NCBI GenBank assembly: GCA_001179505.1
Contig: CDMY01000613.1
Coordinates: forward strand, 151,558-215,557
Source: Vitrella brassicaformis
Lineage: Eukaryota; Sar; Vitrellaceae
DNA length: 64,000 nucleotides
Direction: 5' to 3'
Numbering within the stretch: the first letter of the stretch is position 1; each line of letters starts with the position of its first letter. Position numbers and translations under genes: made by a program. Below, piece after piece: positions 20,037 to 31,554 of this stretch. The notes beneath the pieces are model-generated. The model was not told where the DNA came from. It saw only the letters and a program-made list of their open reading frames with translations, and made no database searches.

Positions 20037-22648
20037 GTAGACGTGTGGCTACGACTGGCGAGGTCGGTGGACCTCAGCCAGGCGAGATGGATCTGCATCT
20101 CTACCTGGACCCATTGTTCCTCGGTTTTGGCGCTGATGTCTGTGTGGTCGATGCGACGTTTGGTGGTGAATCTGGCGCTTCGGAGTGTTCGGCCCTTCGG
20201 TTCCTGCCCTTGGCTATGTCGCCCTGCCCGTCCACCGAGGATGTGACGCGCAGCTTCTCTGCCGCCAGTGCCGCCATCCGTGATCTGCAGCGGGAGGGCA
20301 TCTCCACTGTGCGGTTCGTCACATTCGGATACATAACCGGCTCTGGGAGCCCGCACCTCTACCTGCTCGATGAAGGCGTCCTCGTCATTCCCACGGTTTT
20401 TTGTGCGCTCATCTCGGCTCTGGAAACCGCTATGACCAAGACATTCAGCGGGATGCCGCTGGCCGTGCTGCGAGACCACCTTCTGGACTTTTCGAGTCTC
20501 GCCGCTTCGCCACTCGAGCGCACCCGGTGGTCCCGGTTTGTGCGCCACGCGACGGGCAGCCACCTGGTACCCTCGGTGGACGAGAAATGGGTTGGCGAGT
20601 GGGTGCGGCAGGCTCTGTGGGCACGGCAATCCGTCCTCGCGACAGCCCTTGACGCGAAGGCCGACCAGGACATGGCCAAACTCAAGGTCAGCCATGCATC
20701 GAGTAGAGGAGCACGGCAAGGGCATTGCTGATGGGTCACATGTGTTGTGCAGAGCAGGGGCAAGGCCATCGACAAGGGTGTGCTGGTGAAGCAGCAGCTG
20801 GGCCGACTGGAGAGGGACGCCGTGGCTGAGTTCATGCGGGTGGTCGACAGCTTCAAGACGGCCGAGCCCAAGCCCATCGACCAGCTTCTCAACACCCTCA
20901 CCGGCCGTCCATTGGGTGCCTACACCATACACACACACATGCACACAACAAGGGCATCTGTTGGCTTCTGTCCCGTCAGCTGATGCGCGTCTGCCGTCTG
21001 TCGACGACCCAGAGACTGCCAGGGAGAAGGAGGAGGCGGTGCTCGATAGGCTGGCTGAAGAGAGGCGGCAGGCCAACGACCTCACCGAGACTGTCAAGCG
21101 GCTGAGGGACTTCGAGAGATCCATCAAGAACGCACTCGCCATCAATGTGGGCTGCATAACTATGCCGGCAGACTGGCGGGGCGATTGATGTCTGGTATGT
21201 GTGTGTGTTTGTGGTGTGCGGCTTTGCAGGACACTGCCAATCTCTTGGCCACGGTGTATCAGCTCGACATGCACTTGACGATGCACGTCGACTACACCCA
21301 TTGGGCCAAGCTGCTCAAGGTCAGCCTGCAAACCTGCACGCACACAAGTGGCCTTTGATCTCTGTCTGCGTGTGTCGTGTGGCGTCAGGAGACCACTGAC
21401 CTCTGGAGGACCATTTGCTTCAAAGTTAAGCCGAGCCCGGACAAACAGGTGAGCCGAATGGGAGAGTGACGCCCATCGGCAGCCAGCGTGTGCGCATGTC
21501 TGTTCGATCAGGTGAAGGCAGAGTGCGCCAAATTTTTATCAAACATGACGGAGGGCTTCCTGTGCGCGCAAAAGGTCGCCAACAGCCCCAAACCAAAGGC
21601 AAGAGAACTGCACAGCCCGACACATACACACACGGAGGGAGGGAGGGAGGGAGGGAGGGGAACCGTCTTCCCATTTGTCTCGTTCATCCTGTTGGTTGTG
21701 TCAGCGGCCGAAGGTGTTCTTTGACCTTAAGGTTCACACAAGCAGCAGGTCGAAGCGCATCGTCATCGATCTCTTCCCCGACGTCAACCCCAAGGCGGCC
21801 GAGAACTTCAGGTGAAATCAACGAGTGAGCCAAATGCAGCCAACAACGATTGCTGGCTTGATTCGTTCATGTGTCAGGTGCTTCTGCACGGGCGAGAAGG
21901 GCAACGGCACCTCAGGATACCCGCTCCGCTACAGAGGTACACCACACCACACCACACTACACCACACACCAGAGGGGAGACGGTGTGTGCAGGCAGCCAT
22001 GGACGCTTTAAAAATTCCTTTTGTCTGATTGATGCCATCCGTCCATGCAGGCAGCGCCATACCTTACGCCGTCAAAGGCTGCGACTTGATCGGCGGCTAC
22101 CTGCCCGACGGCGACAGCTTGACATCGATGACCGAGAGCACCTACGGCGCCAACCACAGCAAGTGGGACCACAATCGCTCCCTCATCGCCGCCAGACGGG
22201 CGGGCATGGTGCTGCTCATGGACGAAGCCGCCAGCCAGAAAAGAGGCATCCAGAACTACAGAGAGCACGGTATGGTCCGTCGGGTCGGCGGGCGGCCGCA
22301 TCATATCCACGTGTTTCAGCCAGCGACTTGCAATCGATGAGTTGTGTGTGTGGTTTCCTTCCTGTCTGTCTGCTTGTCTGTCAACAAACAGGCGGCCGTT
22401 TCATGATAACGGTGGCGTCGGCCAACTCAGCGCAGCATTGTGAGACTGCGGTTGGGTTCATCCCCGACCTGAAGGACGTCAGCTTCCTGCAGGCCGTCTC
22501 GCTCATGACCGACTTCCGACAACCTCAGCCCGCACCCACGCAGTTCACCCTCGGCGACCTGGCGTATGGGCCGCAGATTGAGCTGCAGCCTCTCATCGTG
22601 CCGGTCATCATCCAGGACTGCGGGCAGCTTCCTGATCAGGACGACTGA
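20037..22648 (+). CDS. duplicated gene, right copy: MYND-family-like body plus degenerate cyclophilin domain (5' end in gap)
   Basis: Ten visible exons: 20037-20686 (from the gap), 20753-20915, 20980-21146, 21230-21319, 21389-21448, 21512-21598, 21705-21811, 21878-21936, 22051-22269, 22392-22648. It has the same architecture as the left copy, with near-identical protein in the first three exons and clear divergence in the last two. The cyclophilin part has KAAENFRCFCTGEKG, TESTYG, GGRFMITV and a final IQDCGQL, which fits the usual C-terminal strand of cyclophilins. The canonical catalytic Arg and FMxQ are absent here too. A GC donor (AAAG then GCAAGA) ends the sixth visible exon. A MYND zinc finger may be hidden upstream in the gap, as in the next gene. 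The role is unknown; a binding-only cyclophilin module is inferred. Confidence 0.7.
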
Positions 22649-23162
22649 CGGATGGATCGATGGACAGATTGGCGCATTTAGGTCGAGTCGCTTTTTTGGC
22701 GGCGTTTGTCTAAGTATGGTGACGGGCTCTCTCTCTCGGTGACTGGACAGTCATTGATGGCATGGCATGCTGTAGAGTCATTTTGACACATAAACGTCTC
22801 TGCTGGATGAGGTCTCAGAAGGCACACCAGGCATCACCTCAACTGCATGCCATTGCAATTGGCCGTTTTCTTCCTCTCGGCCCGTCTGAATTCCTGCCTG
22901 CCGGCACCGAATCGTTCGGCTGGCTAGCCACGGACGCATTCATGTCGACACGAACTTCACCAGTAAAGGAACGCACTCGCACGCATGTACGAATCAAAAA
23001 CACGAGACTGAACTGATTCACAGGCAGAGCAAAAACGGTAAACCACGCAAGCCCCACATCCGTCCGTCTACATGTCATGCTGCCTGCAGACATCCCAGTC
23101 TCCTCCACTAAATGAGCCCCTGTGTGCTGAACAGGACGTCGACCTCACACACCTGCCGCCCG
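22649..23162. other. convergent intergenic interval
   Basis: The 3' flanks of the right duplicate (+) and the MYND gene (-) meet here. The sequence is less repetitive than other spacers, but no splice-consistent coding chain or RNA gene was found. Confidence 0.5.
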
Positions 23163-24771
23163 TCAGCCATCCGTCTGGGGTTCGCAGAGCGGCGTGGCGG
23201 CAATCAGGCTTTTGGCATAGTCGGGATACTCCGCAGCCGCCACCTCTGCCTCGACACACCGCATCTCCTGCTCCGTCATCTCGACCCTCTCTGCGAGTGA
23301 CCGCTGCCCGGCAGTGTCGCGGCCCATGCCTCTGGTGTACTCGAGCAGATTGTGCCTGGTTTGTCAACATAATCACATGGACACAGTCCTATCAGGCCAG
23401 ATGCATCTGTGAAGGCCAAAGCGGACTCGACGAAATCATTCTTGAGTTGGGCCACCGCACCACTCAACTGACGACGGCGGACGCCCCTCTGCACACACGG
23501 CAGCACGGGGATAATGTGAAGCGAGCCCCTCCTCTCCACCTTCTCACGCACCTGTAAGGCAGTCTCGTGACACATGCGCTCGATCATCGCGCTGACGCCC
23601 TCTATCGCCTTGACCTCCCATTCGATCTCCTTGCGCCACTCGTCGCGGGACAGCATCTGCCGCATGCCCGAGACCGACTGCACGAGACGGATCTGAATCT
23701 TCCTCGCCAGAGATTCGTCGATCGCCGTGCCAAGCTCCTCACCTCGAGCATAGCCGAATAGTTTTTCGGCCGCCGCCTCCATGGCACCTAGCACCACCAT
23801 AAGTGGCGTGGGGATGCAGTAGAAGCCGCCTGTGCTGAGCAAGGGATGGGGCACCCTGCAGACTCTCTTGCGCCAGAACACGTGTTCAACGTCGCCTCTG
23901 ATGGCCCAGTCGAGCGAGTGCTCATGACGAGGAGGGTCGAGATGATCTTGGAGAGGATGGCGGCGGCCCTATCCGAGCGGCCATCTGGCGAGGCTGTCTG
24001 GTTGCCGTGTGTGGTGAAAGGCACGAGTTGGTAGCTGGGATAGGTGACGAAGCCACCAGTGCCGGCAGGGGGATCGCGCTCCCCGTGCCCTGCCGCTGAG
24101 GGGCGTGAGGTGCTGAACAGACTGACGAGGCAATAGACGCGGTCGGTTCCGAATGTCGCCATCTTCACCACGTACGCGGAAAGCAGCGTCCCTGGCCCAT
24201 AGCCCTCGATCTCAGCCAGAATCGCCCGCTGCATCAGCCGCTGCTGCTTGAAGAAGCTCTCCTCAGTCATCCAGCCCAACAGATATTTGACTGCATGACA
24301 GCGCACTGGAGGTACCTAAAGACATCACAGTGATTGCCACTCACCATGGCGGGCCATCGCCAGCAATGATGGTCATAAGTGCGTGTCTTACTTGACGGCA
24401 TAACGATTCCCGCGCAGAGACAATGTGTTAACGTAGAGCCGCCTGCCGCGCTCACACATGGCCTTGGTGTGCTGCCCCCGCTGGACGTGCTGCTTCAGAC
24501 ACTCGTCGCTGCAGTAACGTGGGCTGACCTCAGGCACACACCGACCGCACTGGCCGGGCTCTGGCGCCTTCTTTTGCCGCACACGTGCTGGATCTGATGT
24601 TGAGGCGTCCATTCGCACCTTGTAGCCGGCCATCTCACTGGAGTTGAAGGGAAGTCGGCCGTCCGCGGCGCTTGCCGTGCTTGTGGCGGTTCTTGACTCA
24701 TTGCCGATGAACATGCCAGCGAAACGAGCGGCTGCCGGGGCTTCATCACCTTCGTCGATGGGTCTCGACAT
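23163..24771 (-). CDS. MYND-type zinc-finger protein with two frame breaks
   Basis: The start ATG is at 24769-24771 (MSRPIDEG). A MYND-like finger follows: CGRC, then YCSDEC, then QHVQRGQHTKAMC. An intron runs to about 24332; the phase-compatible choice joins GCC|GTCAAG to TTTAG|GTACCT. The body then reads KYLLGWMTEESFFKQQ and LMQRAILAEI. Near 23935 the frame must slip to reach HEHSLDWAIRGDVEHVFWRKR and CIPTPLMVVLGAME. A second slip near 23360 reaches HNLLEYTRGMG, ending EPQTDG and TGA at 23163. Both slips have the same sign. Neither has a convincing intron; about 30 bases would be needed. So this is either a decaying copy or a gene with two single-base sequence errors. It is related to the duplicated pair to its left. 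MYND fingers mediate protein contacts; substrates are unknown. Confidence 0.55.
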
Positions 24772-24844
24772 CGTGTGGGAGCAAGGGAGTAGCGAAAATC
24801 TCCCGGATGACGATCCTCCTCGCTAAGCTCGCAATAGCAGTTCG
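24772..24844. promoter_or_regulatory. very short divergent promoter (73 bp)
   Basis: Only 73 bases separate the start codons of the MYND gene (-) and the RAP gene (+). AAGCTCGCA (TGCGAGCTT on the minus strand) is at 24825-24833. Transcription start sites must lie inside this stretch or overlap the opposite coding region, unless an unseen upstream exon exists. Confidence 0.5.
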
Positions 24845-27800
24845 ATGCGGCATTCATCGCGCTCTCTGCGCATCAGGGCCTCCTTTGTGTGCTTCCCAAG
24901 GTCGTCAAGGCAGCAATGGAGATCTCTGGCTCAGGCAGCCAATTCAGCAGCAGCAGCGGCAGCTGCAGCCCCAGATGCCAGATCCAGTCATTCCCTGCCC
25001 TCCTCTGGCCCTCCCCAGCCCTCCCACCCCCTCTCAGCACCACACACACACCGCCTCAATGGATCACCTCTCGACTACTTCGCCTATCACTCCTCTGTGG
25101 ACGACGATATCGGTCGGGTGTTTGTGACGGATGAGTGCGCGTCTTCCCTGCCGGCCCTGTGCATGATGGTTGACGCCATCGCGTCGGCCAACTGCCCGTC
25201 GCATATCGACCACTTGGCGCTGGTGAGGCTGCCGCAGATGCTGGCTGAGCCTGGGAGGGAGGCCGCCTACAAGTCGCAGGTGGGGTCGCTGCCGGTGGAG
25301 GTCAACTTCTCCTGCATGAAGGCTCTGCTGCGGCTGCCCCTGACGGCCCCGCTGCCGTCGCTGCTGCTGCACCTGATCGACAAGACGAAGGCGACGGACC
25401 TGACGGCAAATGAGCAGATGCAGGGTGGGTGTGTGGGTGGAGAGTGAGCCGAGCGATTCGCATCGAGAGGTTCATCTGTGTGTCAGGTTTGTCGCTGCTG
25501 GCTCAGTTGAGGAAGAGCCGTCACGGGAAGTGGGGCGACTACCGATCTAACGAGGTGCGGCCGTATCCTGCAGACAGATTCATCATCGCATCGGCCGCCG
25601 ATGTATCAACGGGTGTGTTTGTATCTATCTATGGGTTCTTTAGATCGCCAACTGGGTGCAGGCGGTGTGTGAGGGTCGCGAGGGCAGGTCGGTGGCCGAG
25701 TGTGTCAGCATCTATGAGGCGGCCGAGTGGCTGACCAAGGCGGAAGGGAGAGACCGAATCAGACAAAGAGCCATCAAGACGGTACGTATGTAAACGAAGC
25801 AACCACTCGCCACTTAGACGAGGCAGACACACACGTGTGTGTGTGCGTGTGTGTGTGTGTGTGTGTGGGTGCAGCTCCATTCTCTGCTGTCTGGCGCGTC
25901 ATCGCGTCCCAGTGTGGTTCGCGATTTGCCGCTGGCATTGGGTGTGGATGCATTGACCAAGGAGAACCCCAAGTGGAGATCGGACCTCAAGTGAGCCAAA
26001 CAAACAGAGGGAGAGAGGGAGATCGAGATGGAGACGGTAACGATCCTGATGTGCCTCCTGTGTCTGTCTGTTGGACAGAGTGTTGCTCGAGCGTCCCCAA
26101 ATGGACGTCGCCGTCATGTGTGACGTCTTTGCCAAGGTCTACGATCCCGCAAATGTGGTCAGATGCATGGCACACGAGCACAGCCAGCCCGATGGCTCGT
26201 GTGTGCCCATGTCATCTGTGTGTGTCTGCACCAACCAACAGGCGTTGAGCGGTGTGCTGATGCGCATGCTGTGGTCCCGCATCAACCGCTCCCTCTCGTC
26301 CCTCCAGACACACAGCCTCATGGCCATGATGGACGGCATCAGGACACTTCAGGCAAGGAAGCAGACGGGAGAGAGCCACACACATGCCCTCTACACACAC
26401 ATACGTGTCCCATCCCTGCCCCTCTCTGTCCCTCTAATCTGCAGCTGCAGTCGATGCCGAAGGACGAGCAGTTTCTGCGCGACGCACCCTCCCAGCTGCT
26501 GGCCAAACTGTGGCCCAGGGCGCTTTCCCTCATCGACACCATGAGCACGGAGGACTTCGCTAGGGCAAGACACAAACCGACACCTAGGGCGTCCGTCTTA
26601 TGCGGGGATGAATGCCATCCATTGGTGTGTCTTGTGTGTGTCCGTCAGGTGTGTCTGACCTACCTGCACCAGCTGGTGCGGGAGAGTGTGCCGCACTCGT
26701 CATCGGCGGCCGCCGCCACTTCTGCTGCTGCCTTCATGCGCCGACAAGACGACGAACAGGCTGCTGCTGAGGGGGAAGAAACCACCAGAACTTGTATGCG
26801 CCCATCCATCCATCCATCCATCCGTCCATGGCAAAGGCGGTCAAGTCCTCTTTATGTGTGTGTGTGTGTGTGTTTGTGTAAATGTCAGCACCGACGTCAC
26901 GTCGCCGCACGACCCCATTCGAGCTGACGCGGTCGTCCCAGCTGCTTCGCGAGCTGCTGGGGGCACTGGACAGGAGAGCGGGAGAACTCAACATGCGGCA
27001 GTGGGAAAAAATCGCCAAAGAGGTCAGTCAGTCAGTCAGTCAGTGACCGCACCACACTATACAACACTACACACACCCATTTAGCCATCTCTGTGCCTGC
27101 CTGCAGCTGTCCCCCCTCATCGAAGAGGAGACCGCTATCCACCCTGGCATCCACCCAGCGGCCGCCAGACCGCCCCAGACGCACACCGATGCGCCTTCGT
27201 CATCCGCCGCTGCCTTGATTCCCTCGTCAGCTCGGTGGGCTGGGTTTGACCACTCGCCTTTGGAGGTCATCTACACGACGGGCGGGCGGATGTTTGGCGA
27301 TGCGGAGAGGGAGATGGGCGAGCGGGAGATGGAAGCGCTGCGGGCCGACCTCCGGCTGATGCCGCTGCACGATGTCTGCTCCCTCCTTGCGGGGCTTTAT
27401 GAAAGTGAGATTAGCCAGGCCGACAGAGACTCCGGTTTTGTGAGATTTCTCTGTGCGTTGCGACTGTGACTCTGTGTGCGTGTGTGTCTTCAGTTGGTGC
27501 GCGTCACCCACATGTGTTTTCGGTGCTGCAGCAGCACATTGAGACGCAGCTGGCGGAGAGAAGCGACACCCAAACCCTGCCTCTCAAGGTGAGTGCCTCC
27601 GAAGGCCGACCACCCTGGCCACAGGACAGGTGTGTATGTCACTCACTGTTTGCGTGTGTGTGCATCAATCAGGAAGCCGCATTGGTCCGTTTCCTCGGCG
27701 CAATGGACCCGGCGCTCATCAAGGGCAACCACGGACCATCGTCAACGACAGCAACGACAGCCCTATCGGGTGACTTGGAGGGCGACACGGCCCCTGTGCA

Positions 27801-30800
27801 GCAGATGAAGACGTCGCTGCTGGACCGGGTCCACGCGGCTTTGCACGAGTCGCTGACGCCCCCGTCACCGTACAGCGTCCGCATGCTGCTCTGGCTGGTC
27901 GACAAACTGTGCGCCAAGAACCGATCTAACAGGTAGGTGCGTCCATATGGCTGGCTGGATGGGTGCCTTTGACGTGCTCTGTGCTGGTGCGGTGTGGTGT
28001 GGTGTGCGAGTGTAGGTTTCGGTCGATGCTGCACTCTGAGGACCTCGTCAAGAGGATCGTCGAGGTGAGAGAGGACACGCAGGGCAGGTGCACTGAGGAT
28101 GTGTGTTCGTGTCAGTCATGCATCTTGGTGTCTGTGTGTCTGTGTCTGTGTGTGTGTGCAGTGCATCGGTGCCTGTCCGTCTAAAGAGCGTGAGGCGCTG
28201 ACCGCCGAAGAGCTCACGCAGTTCCTCAAGGCCGTGCAGAACATCCCTAACAAGGTCAGGTGGCCGCCCCTCTCTCTTGCTCATGAAGACCTTGTGTCAC
28301 CCATCCATCCATCCCTCCACTTATGTGTGCAATGCAGCCTGTGTCAGCCTACATGCTGGCGCTGCGTTTGGCGGTCCCGCGGCTGTCGGCCTTCCCCACA
28401 CACGCCTTCGTCGACTTCCTCTCGGTGAGTGCGCACCGCCACACACACACAAATGAGCGTGCCGTGCATAGATACTCACGGCTGACTTTGTATATTGCAG
28501 GTGGTCGCTCACCGGGAGGCCATCGTCATGAAGGCAGAGGCCAAACCGTGAGCCGACGACAAGCACAGCACACACACAGACCGACTCACACATTCGACAA
28601 ATGCTCCTGTGTTTGTGTGATGCTGAATGGATGGATGGATGGATGACGTCCGTCAGTCACCCGTACACGCCCCGGGGTCTGCTGCGTGAGGCGCTGCTGG
28701 AGGGGCTGCGGAACCAGAGTGTTGGGGGCCTCTCCTTCAGGCAGCTCGTGGCCACATTCGAGGCACTCGGCCGACTACACTTATACGAAGAGGGCGTCAT
28801 ACAGGTAATGTGTGTGTGTGCGGCCGGGGCAACACAGACAGACAGACAGACATCCGTCTGTGTGTATGTCTGTGTCTGCAGGGTTTTCTGGAGCAGACGA
28901 TGAGCTGCCCTCTGCACCTGTTCTCCAAGTAGGTCCAGGGTATGTCTGAATGCCTTGCTATGATGGCTGTGTGTGCAGGGGCGACTTGACGGCGCTGTTC
29001 GGCAGTTTTGTAGAGCTGAGAGTCCACGACGCTCCTCTGCTCAACAGACTGGTCTCATGGTCAGTCACCACACACACACACACCTCTCTCTGATAACGCC
29101 CTCCCTGTCTGTCTGAAGGTACGTCCACTCCCTGACCAACATTTTGCCGGAGCCCTTCGACAACGACGGCCTCGACAAACTCAGCCAAATCGCTCTGCAG
29201 CTCGCCGCGGTGGCCTTCCCACAAAACAGACACACACACACACAAAGGGATGGATGGATTCACCACACACGACATGTGTTTGTTGTGTGTGGTGTGTGAT
29301 GTGTGGTGTGCAGCTGGGTTTCAACACTCGTGAGTTCACCCGTCTGTGTGCGGACGCCCTCATGGCCTCCGCACTTAGCTACCCACACAGAGTCGCTCTG
29401 CTCAATGCGCTCGCCAGATTCCACCGATTCGAGCCTCCGTAGGACGACACAAACAAATAGACCAACACACAGACCCCCTGTCTCCCTGTCTGTCTGTCTG
29501 TCTGTCCACGGCATCGCACGTGTGTCTGGTGTGCCTGGTGTGTTGTGCTGTGTTGTGTGCAGGTTCAAGGACGCCTTCATTAAGCTGAAAGACGACTACC
29601 AAGACAACAAGAGTACACACACACACAGACACACACACACACACACAGAGGAAGAAGGCAGCGAGCAACACACTCATGTCATGCGCCCCACACACATCCA
29701 TCACACACACTCAACGTGTCCACCAGATCTGCTGAGCGACCGCGACATGTCCCGGCTGTCTCAAGTGTACATCTGCACGTCCTACGACGGGCCCCCCAGC
29801 CTGAGGGCCATGCTGGGCGAGGAGCAGTACAGGGACTTCATGCAGCAGGTGCCATTCGACGTCTGGTTCAGGGAGCAGGAGGAGCAGCTCAAGTTCAACG
29901 CCACGCAGGAGTGGTACCAAACCATCGAGGTAAGCTAGCTAAGCCGAACCAACCGGCATGCAGCAGGCAGGCACACAGACAGACAGTGGCCGACAGGGGC
30001 TGACAGGGATGTCATCTCATCGTTGTGTGGCTCGCTCTGTGGTGTGGTTGTTTTGTGTGTCAGCGTGTGATGGCTATGTTGCCAGGCGACTACCACGAGT
30101 GGCGTCACGAGGTGACGGAGGTCTACGGCATCGACTTCGTCAAACCCAAACCACCCGGCAGGGAAAACGGTCAGCCACACACACACGGGGATGTAGGGAG
30201 GGAGGACTGCGGAGAGCACCTGTCCTGTGGATGTGTGTGTGTGTGTGCCGACAGATACATCAGAAGCTCGCGAAGCGCTGCTCGTCATACCGCCCCGGGA
30301 CCACCTCAGGTCAGTCAGTCAGGGACAGAGAGACAAGACCATGGATACGCCCGTCCGCTGTATGGCCGTCTGTTCGTTCGTTCGTTGTGGTTGTCTGCAG
30401 GTGGTACGTGCCCGTCGCTGGCGGAGGGGCGGCCGCACCAGGTTAGCAGAAGAACGCACCAAGCCAGCCAGCAATCATCCCGGTGTGCCTGTCTCTCTCT
30501 CTCTCTGTGCGTGTGTGTGTGTGTGTGTGCAGAGGCTGGCACATCGCCGAACCGGTGCAATGGGTGAGTGAGGGAGCGGAGACGGAGAAACCGATCGGCT
30601 TGTGTGTATATATGTGTGTGTGTGTGTGTGTGTCGATCGTCATATGGACCTATCAGGACCAAGGTAGTTGTTGGCAACAGTCTGTTGAAGGTGAAGCACC
30701 TCCACGGCATATGGGGCTACAATGTCGCCGCACTCTACCTCGCTGAGGTCAGCTCTACCAGCCAGCGGGGCGACAGACACACATACACACACAGATGTCT

Positions 30801-31045
30801 TGTCTGTCTGTCTGTCTGTCTGGTGGTCAGTGGAACGAGCTGCAGACGGACGATGAGCGGAAGGCCTACCTAGAACAGGCAACCAACCTCATTACCAACA
30901 CACGAAGTGGTCTCGCGCGCAAATGCATGTGTGTGTTGTGTTGCGCGTTGTGCTGTGGTTTGGTGTGCAGGCTTTGGCCAAGAAGCGGATGTTCCGGCCC
31001 ATCCAGCCGGCATCGTTCACACATGGGCCGGCCGACGGCATATAG
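24845..31045 (+). CDS. RAP-domain-like protein, predicted organelle RNA factor
   Basis: Thirty exons from 24845-25424 to 30971-31045 give 1203 residues; reading phase closes at every junction. The start (MRHSSRSLRIRASF) is Arg/Ser-rich and acid-free, like a mitochondrial presequence. A long helical-repeat body follows, with motifs such as YVHSLTNILPEPFDNDGL and LNALARFHRFEPP, of the kind found before RAP domains. The C-terminus (about 1060-1203) reads YGIDFVKPK, then KVKHLHGIWGYNVAALYLAEWNEL, then KAYLEQALAKK, matching the end of RAP domains (gly-aromatic strand, then EW, then helix). RAP proteins act in mitochondrial or plastid RNA processing and translation and are abundant in alveolates. 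Three or four introns use GC donors (after 26352, 26564 and 30878). Body assignment is by pattern only; the RAP call is moderately strong. Confidence 0.7.
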
Positions 31046-31554
31046 CTCGTGTGTCAGTCATTGTGTGAGGGTGTGTTGATAGCAAACCAGCCAGACAGCC
31101 AGCTGCCCCTCCCCTTAATGATGTGCGTGGGACCTGCTGAAGGTCATCCAATGAGACAGAGAGACAATGTTGGCATGCGGAATATACACTCCTGACCGAA
31201 AGCATCTGTCTCGCTCAGGCTTACATCATCGCGTGAGACCCGCGAGTGGAGTGCTGTACGGGAGTGCGATTCCACTTGGCAAGGGCAAGAGTCGTTATGT
31301 TTCATGGACGGGCTGCTGCGTGAACACGTCGATTCTGCAAGCCCCCTCGCCATCCCCGTGCAGCTCTGGACAAAATAGATGTGGCATGCACGGGGCAGAT
31401 GTGTTAAAAAGTCTTGATAAATACAAACCGCACCACCCAACCTAACCTTGTCCCGTGAGTTCATCATACGCACACACCTTACTCACTGGTGGCAAGTACA
31501 CAAACAAACAGACAGATATGCACCCCACCTCCGAACGTACAGCTTCGCCCCTCC
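31046..31554. other. convergent intergenic interval
   Basis: Space between the 3' ends of the RAP gene and the next minus-strand gene. Reading frames up to about 109 codons occur, but they are not GC3-rich and show no splice logic. Nothing else was recognised. Confidence 0.5.

Larger units (their letters stand above)
17133..22648. repeat. large inverted duplication (palindrome) around the gap
   Basis: The left arm 17133-19736 and right arm 20037-22648 are reverse-complement copies over about 2.6 kb each. Exons match in number, order and phase. Some introns are almost identical: the first has only about three differences in about 65 bases, and the third-from-centre sequence matches including its CA tract. 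Others, such as the one after 18583/21146, are unrelated. Similarity is patchy rather than uniform: very high near the gap and around 18020-18230/21490-21720, low in the last two exons. This fits an old duplication with later patchy gene conversion, or an assembly of related copies in opposed orientation. Confidence 0.85.

Noticed and set aside
18998-21343. A single minus-strand frame crossing the N gap
   Set aside because: It arises from reading through unknown bases and through the antisense of the right arm. The two arms encode divergent genes instead.
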